9,769 bases of DNA from Candidatus Bathyarchaeota archaeon B26-1. Lineage in GTDB: Archaea; Thermoproteota; Bathyarchaeia; Bathyarchaeales; B26-1. Shown piece by piece: positions 6,761-9,769 of the stretch (its first letter is position 1; every line of letters starts with the position of its first letter). The stretch lies in assembly GCA_001593925.1 (NCBI GenBank), contig LUCD01000042.1:1-9769 (forward strand). Direction: 5' to 3'. The position numbers and the translations under genes were made by a program. Below the pieces are notes generated by a model. It was not told the DNA's origin and ran no database searches. It saw only the letters and a list, made by a program, of their open reading frames with translations.

Positions 6761-6786
6761 TCTTCCAACCCCCGGACCCCAGTGAA

Positions 6787-6794
6787 TTTTATCT
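6787..6794 (+). promoter_or_regulatory. TATA-like element for the KaiC-PriS-like operon
   Basis: TTTTATCT predicts transcription from about 6817. This leaves a leader of about 13 nt that contains GGTG (6819-6822), 7 nt before the TTG start at 6830. It lies in the 98-nt divergent spacer shared with the Alg14/13-like gene. Confidence 0.35.
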
Positions 6795-6829
6795 TTTTGT
6801 AGTTCTTTACTTAATATGGGTGTCTTCGC

Positions 6830-7621
6830 TTGCCCATAGAACGTTTATCTACGGGCGTCGGGGAACTCGACCGGATGCTGGCTGGAGGCATACCGAGGGG
6901 CTTCTTTGTAGCCGTGACCGGCGAGCCGGGCACGGGAAAGACTATTCTCTGCATCCATTTTATAGCTCAGGGTATACGTGAGGGTGACCGTTGCATCTAC
7001 GTTACCACCGAGGAGAGCAGAGACTCGATAATTGTGCAGGCGAGCCAGTTCGGATTCGACTTCTCCGAGAGTATAAGGGAGAAGAAACTGATAATAATCG
7101 ATGCCCTTATGGGCGTGAAGGAAGAATGGTCGTTGCAGAGCTTGGATGTGGAGGAACTCGTCGATAGGGTTATCGAGGCTAAGAAGGCTCTAGGCTACGG
7201 TAGAGGGCGGCTGGTGATCGACTCCATGTCAGCGTTCTGGCTCGACAAGCCGGCCATGTCAAGGAGACACTCGTACTTCGTGAAGAAGGTTCTCTCCAAG
7301 TGGGACTTCACAACCCTCATGACGTCTCAGTACGCCATAACCACCTCGGAGGCCTTCGGGTGGGGCGTAGAGCACATAGCCGACGGCATCATAAGGTTCA
7401 GGAGGTCGGTTAGAGGAGGAACCTTGAGGAGGTACATCCTAGTAGAGAAGATGAGGCACACCCCCCACAGCCTACAGATGTACGAGATAGACATCGTCCA
7501 AGGGAGGGGCATCGTCATAAAGGGGGCCATCGAGATGAGGAGGGAAGACGTTGCCCTCCCGAGACATGTGATGGAGAAGATTCGGAAGTCAACGGAAATG
7601 AGAGACGTTGAGGCGCCTTGA
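6830..7621 (+). CDS. KaiC-like RecA-superfamily ATPase
   Basis: This is a single-domain archaeal KaiC-family protein (263 residues), an ATPase of the RecA/RadA superfamily expected to form rings or filaments. It opens with the family signature ERLSTGVGELDRMLAGGIPRG (4-23). It then shows Walker A GEPGTGKT (31-38), the catalytic-glutamate region YVTTEES (57-63), Walker B RLVIDS (127-132, D131), and a KMRHT (207-211) that matches the trans-acting KxR element. The C-terminal tail (about 235-263) is charged. The start is TTG: an in-frame stop lies at 6812-6814, no ATG or GTG intervenes, and GGTG is 7 nt upstream. The stop overlaps the next gene's TTG by 4 nt (TTGA), so translation is probably coupled. 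Archaeal single-domain KaiC proteins are not clock proteins as a rule and mostly lack defined roles. The primase-like partner suggests DNA or RNA metabolism here. Confidence 0.9.
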   Translation: MPIERLSTGVGELDRMLAGGIPRGFFVAVTGEPGTGKTILCIHFIAQGIREGDRCIYVTTEESRDSIIVQASQFGFDFSESIREKKLIIIDALMGVKEEWSLQSLDVEELVDRVIEAKKALGYGRGRLVIDSMSAFWLDKPAMSRRHSYFVKKVLSKWDFTTLMTSQYAITTSEAFGWGVEHIADGIIRFRRSVRGGTLRRYILVEKMRHTPHSLQMYEIDIVQGRGIVIKGAIEMRREDVALPRHVMEKIRKSTEMRDVEAP

Positions 7622-8487
7622 CCATCACACATCAACACTACTGCCGCCCAGACGTACAGAAGGAGATATCAGAGTTCTGCAGGGACCGCTGGGTAGCCGC
7701 ACATTACATCGACCCCTCCAATAGACTGGTCTTCAGGAGGTACGTCCACGGGAAACCCATGACGATTAGAAGCCCGGAAACCCTCGAGACGCTCTTAGAG
7801 CTGGAAGGTTACTACCTGAGATCGATCTACGCCACATCGAACGTTTATGAAACGTTGGGGGACGTCGAGGACGTATACGACCTCTCAAATATACGGTTCT
7901 GCACACCAGTCTGGGATATTGACGGCGAACTCTCCAGGTGGAGAGAGACGATTTCGATCGCTAGGGAGATCGTCTCGTTCCTCGAGGAACGAGGCGTCGA
8001 AAAGTCTACGTATATTAAGTGGTCCGGAAACGGTTGTCACGTTCACATCCACGAGAGAGCCTTCTCTGGAAACCTGCTGAAAAGACTTCATCCCTTGGAT
8101 ATAGCGTACGCCGTGGTCGAGTACGTTAACTCTAAACTCTCCCCGAAGCTCGCAACCCTGCGGCTCAGAGGAAAGACGGTTGTGGAGAACAAGATTGACC
8201 CAACTAGAGTCTTCACGTGCCCTTTAAGTCTCCACCGGAGGCTAGACGTGGTCTGCGTCTGCATCAAACCTGACCGACTGGATGACTTTTCCCCGGAGTG
8301 GATTCAACCCCTAACGTTCAGGCATGACCCTTCATGGCGCGAATCTTTGGAGGGAGAGGCGGACGGGCTGGCGGAAGACGCTTACAGGACTGTGGGCGGC
8401 TACCCCCTCCAGCCTAGAAGGAGAAGGAGGAGGAGAATCCCACTCGACGAGCAGATAAGAAGGTGGCTTCAGAGATGCGGGCAATAG
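7618..8487 (+). CDS. PriS-like archaeo-eukaryotic primase superfamily protein
   Basis: This 289-residue protein shows the primase small-subunit (AEP) catalytic pattern. LRSIYATSNVYETL (67-80) matches the PriS segment before motif I. Motif I is PVWDIDGE (97-104) with metal-binding D100 and D102. Motif II is KWSGNGCHVHIHE (134-146) with H141 and H143. Motif III is KIDPTRVFTCPLSLH (192-206), with D194 at the third-Asp position followed by the PriS-type SLH. The spacing from motif I to II is short and has no Cys/His zinc knuckle, unlike replicative PriS. The C-terminus carries a run of Arg (PRRRRRRRIP, 266-275), plausibly nucleic-acid binding. The start TTG overlaps the KaiC-like stop by 4 nt, and the PriS-like N-terminal similarity supports full length from there. 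No PriL is adjacent. It is probably a second, specialised primase/polymerase or an inactive relative, not the replicative subunit. It converges with the YkgJ-like gene 8 nt away. Confidence 0.75.
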   Translation: MTITHQHYCRPDVQKEISEFCRDRWVAAHYIDPSNRLVFRRYVHGKPMTIRSPETLETLLELEGYYLRSIYATSNVYETLGDVEDVYDLSNIRFCTPVWDIDGELSRWRETISIAREIVSFLEERGVEKSTYIKWSGNGCHVHIHERAFSGNLLKRLHPLDIAYAVVEYVNSKLSPKLATLRLRGKTVVENKIDPTRVFTCPLSLHRRLDVVCVCIKPDRLDDFSPEWIQPLTFRHDPSWRESLEGEADGLAEDAYRTVGGYPLQPRRRRRRRIPLDEQIRRWLQRCGQ

Positions 8488-8495
8488 AGACAGGC

Positions 8496-9014
8496 TTATA
8501 TTATACGTCTCGGCTTCGGCGGGGGTACAAGCTGGCTTAATGTCCTAGACGTCGAGTATACCTGTTTCTCGCGTACATTCATGCTCAGCTCTATTATCTC
8601 CGGTATCACCTTGTAGGTGAGTTCCGCCGTCGGCCTCCCCCATCTCAGGTTCGGGCAGAAGGGGTCCACGTACACGTAGAAGGTGCGGCCTCTATAGTTG
8701 AAGATGGACTCGTTTGGGTTCCCATATTTAGGCCTCTTTAGAACCTTGAAGGGCCACATCTTGCATGCTAGGGGCTTCATGTCTTGGATGCCGCAGAGCC
8801 ACCTCCCAAAATAGTTATATAAGAAGACACATGAGCCGTCGCTCCTCCTCGCCAAGTAGAACTTGTTGAGGCCAACCCTGGTGACCTCAGCGCCGAACCT
8901 CTTAACCAATCTAAACCACTCCTCAAACCTCAGAACGACGCTGAAGCCTTTACAGCAGAGTCCGCATCCGTCGCAGCTCCAAGAGCTCACGTATCTCCAA
9001 GGCACAGGAACCAT
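8496..9014 (-). CDS. CxxCxxCC (YkgJ-type) zinc/iron-chelating domain protein
   Basis: This 172-residue protein contains the metal-chelating family signature once described as an Fe-S oxidoreductase domain. It has SCDGCGLCCKGF with C14, C17, C20 and C21, then SCVFL (C62), WLCGI (C74) and KPLACKMWPFK (C84, the typical KPxxCxxWPF), plus C120 in DPFCPNL. All eight are probable metal ligands; whether zinc, iron or a cluster is bound is not known from sequence. There is no signal peptide or membrane helix, so it should be cytoplasmic. I chose ATG 9014 because GGTGA (minus strand, 9024-9020) sits 5 nt upstream; a GTG at 9023 in frame is part of that site. It lies 53 nt downstream of the methyltransferase gene and may have its own promoter. 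YkgJ-type proteins have no settled function, so none is assigned. Confidence 0.85.
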   Translation of the reverse strand: MVPVPWRYVSSWSCDGCGLCCKGFSVVLRFEEWFRLVKRFGAEVTRVGLNKFYLARRSDGSCVFLYNYFGRWLCGIQDMKPLACKMWPFKVLKRPKYGNPNESIFNYRGRTFYVYVDPFCPNLRWGRPTAELTYKVIPEIIELSMNVREKQVYSTSRTLSQLVPPPKPRRII

Positions 9015-9019
9015 AACCG

Positions 9020-9024
9020 TCACC
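9020..9024 (-). promoter_or_regulatory. Shine-Dalgarno site of the YkgJ-like gene
   Basis: GGTGA on the minus strand lies 5 nt before the ATG at 9014. It contains the alternative GTG start at 9023, which argues against that GTG being used. Confidence 0.5.
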
Positions 9025-9067
9025 GTTGCCGTGGCTCAGCAACCTAGAAAGGGGGTTAGGAGCCCTT

Positions 9068-9541
9068 TCATCTTTTATAGAGGTATAGAGTGTGACTCGG
9101 ATATCCTAGCTTCGGGTTCTCGCAAAACCGTTCAACCTTCACAGCCTTCCACTTCGTTATCTCGTAGTCGTGGGAGACTACTCGGGCTCCCTTCTTGAGC
9201 TCGGCTTCGAGCTTCGGCCGAACCTTCTCGTTCGCACTTGTTGTTAGGTAGAGGTAGACAACATCAGCCTGGTTTATGTTTACATCGAAGAGGTTCCCTT
9301 GGATGATCTTAACTCTGTCTTGGAGGCCGAGCTCCCGAACCTTCTGGACGGCCTGTTTAACTAGGTCTTCTCTGAGCTCTATCCCGACAGCTCGGGCTCC
9401 AAACTCTTGAGCCGCTATTATTAGGGTTCTCCCGTCTCCGGCTCCTAGGTCGTAGAGGATTTCGTTCGGCTTCAGTTCCGCTAAGGTCAGCATCCTCTTG
9501 ACGACTGGTATGGGCGACGCTACAAAGGGGGAGATGAACAT
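9068..9541 (-). CDS. SAM-dependent methyltransferase, aKMT-like protein lysine methyltransferase
   Basis: This is a compact class I SAM methyltransferase (157 residues) whose whole layout resembles the broad-specificity protein lysine methyltransferase aKMT of Sulfolobus, a Dot1-like seven-beta-strand enzyme. Residue numbers count from ATG 9541. FVASPIPVVKRML (6-18) comes first. Then follow motif I ILYDLGAGDGRTLIIAA (28-44), the acidic SAM-ribose site GIEL (53-56), GNLF (82-85), ADVVYLYLTTSANEKVRPKL (91-110), ARVVSHDYEI (118-127) and the closing HTLYLYKR. I chose ATG 9541 because GGAGG (minus strand, 9555-9551) is 9 nt upstream and the family begins there. A TTG at 9580, with GGAG 10 nt upstream, would add 13 residues and cannot be excluded. 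It follows the helicase gene closely on the same strand. Methyltransferase is near certain; lysine of proteins as substrate is likely but inferred. Confidence 0.85.
   Translation of the reverse strand: MFISPFVASPIPVVKRMLTLAELKPNEILYDLGAGDGRTLIIAAQEFGARAVGIELREDLVKQAVQKVRELGLQDRVKIIQGNLFDVNINQADVVYLYLTTSANEKVRPKLEAELKKGARVVSHDYEITKWKAVKVERFCENPKLGYPSHTLYLYKR
9072..9079 (-). promoter_or_regulatory. TATA box for the YkgJ-like gene, inside the aKMT 3' end
   Basis: TATAAAAG on the minus strand predicts transcription from about 9049, a leader of about 35 nt. It also encodes the last residues of the methyltransferase (YKR), so coding constraint could explain it. Confidence 0.35.
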
Positions 9542-9550
9542 TCGGGCTCG

Positions 9551-9555
9551 CCTCC
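9551..9555 (-). promoter_or_regulatory. Shine-Dalgarno site supporting the ATG 9541 start
   Basis: GGAGG on the minus strand, 9 nt upstream of the ATG at 9541, is the best ribosome-binding match in the window. Confidence 0.45.
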
Positions 9556-9601
9556 AATACCATCCATTTAGATTCCACAAACGGCTATATCTCCTTTACG
9601 C

Positions 9602-9769
9602 CTACCAGAACCTTCTCTTAAGAGCGTTCCGTTCAGCCTCTATTATGAGCTCGAAGAAACGGTCTGACGGCTCGCTCTCCTCGGAGAGTATCCTCTCACA
9701 GTCGTTCACTGTGAGCTTTCTTCCAGCTAAGGCTATAGCTGCAAGCCTGCCATACTTGGAGATGAGCTT
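9602..9769 (-). CDS. C-terminal end of a probable Lhr-type ATP-dependent helicase (partial)
   Basis: An open frame enters from the right edge and ends at a TAG (9604-9602), giving 55 residues with no start in the window. It contains KYGRLAAIALAGRK (5-18), then a Glu-rich segment and FFELIIEAERNALKRRFW at the very end. KYGxxAxxxLAGR followed by a closing EAER...RRFW resembles the C-terminus of archaeal Lhr-family helicases as I remember them. No helicase motif itself is visible, so the family call is tentative, but the coding call is good: the frame is open, the composition matches its neighbours, and the stop lies 21 nt before the alternative methyltransferase TTG and 60 nt before its ATG. 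The two genes are probably one transcript read leftward. Confidence 0.6.
   Translation of the reverse strand, partial: KLISKYGRLAAIALAGRKLTVNDCERILSEESEPSDRFFELIIEAERNALKRRFW

Noticed and set aside
6830..7621. A circadian-clock role for the KaiC-like protein
   Set aside because: It has one ATPase domain, not the two of cyanobacterial KaiC, and no KaiA or KaiB is nearby. KaiC-like ATPases are widespread in archaea without clocks.
8487..8511. GAGAC/GTCTC short repeat between the PriS-like and YkgJ-like genes as a bidirectional terminator
   Set aside because: It has only 5 bp of pairing with a 15-nt loop and lies mostly in coding sequence, so it is compatible with chance.
1..9769. CRISPR arrays, tRNA or rRNA genes, insertion-sequence ends, integration sites
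   Set aside because: No repeated spacer-type units, no tRNA-like T-loop/anticodon arrangement, no transposase or integrase, and no long terminal inverted repeats were seen.

Overview
The window looks like a piece of a thermophile-leaning archaeal chromosome. The evidence is a Sec61-beta homologue, the archaeal membrane family DUF2070, Alg7- and Alg14/13-type glycosylation enzymes, a KaiC-family ATPase, a PriS-type primase homologue and an aKMT-like lysine methyltransferase. Arg codons are mostly AGA/AGG, start codons include ATG, GTG and TTG, and both Shine-Dalgarno-like sites and TATA-like boxes are visible. The aKMT-like gene suggests the TACK side of the Archaea, but no rRNA or other firm lineage marker is present. 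I see no tRNA, rRNA, CRISPR array, insertion sequence or phage gene.

Layout. Positions 1-2325 (+) hold a redox pair: a polyferredoxin that begins left of the window, followed after one base by a tungsten/molybdenum aldehyde:ferredoxin oxidoreductase (AOR) family enzyme with an unusual Fe-S ligand set. Positions 2447-4505 (+) hold the tiny translocon subunit Sec61-beta and a DUF2070 membrane protein, a predicted lipid-hydrolase-like family. Positions 4705-6731 hold two convergent glycosylation genes: an Alg7/MraY-like phospho-sugar transferase (+) and an Alg14-Alg13-type (MurG-like) glycosyltransferase (-). They fit the first two steps of lipid-linked oligosaccharide assembly. Positions 6830-8487 (+) hold a KaiC-like ATPase overlapping by 4 nt a compact PriS-like archaeo-eukaryotic primase superfamily protein, the most interesting unit here. 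Positions 8496-9769 (-) hold a CxxCxxCC (YkgJ-type) protein, an aKMT-like methyltransferase and the C-terminal end of a probable Lhr-type helicase that runs off the right edge.

Coding density is high and no gene-free stretch exceeds 300 nt. The largest gap is 4506-4704, and it holds one good TATA-like element. Several genes have a better start than the longest open frame: Sec61-beta, DUF2070, Alg7-like, YkgJ-like and probably aKMT. Two genes are cut by the window edges, the ferredoxin and the helicase.
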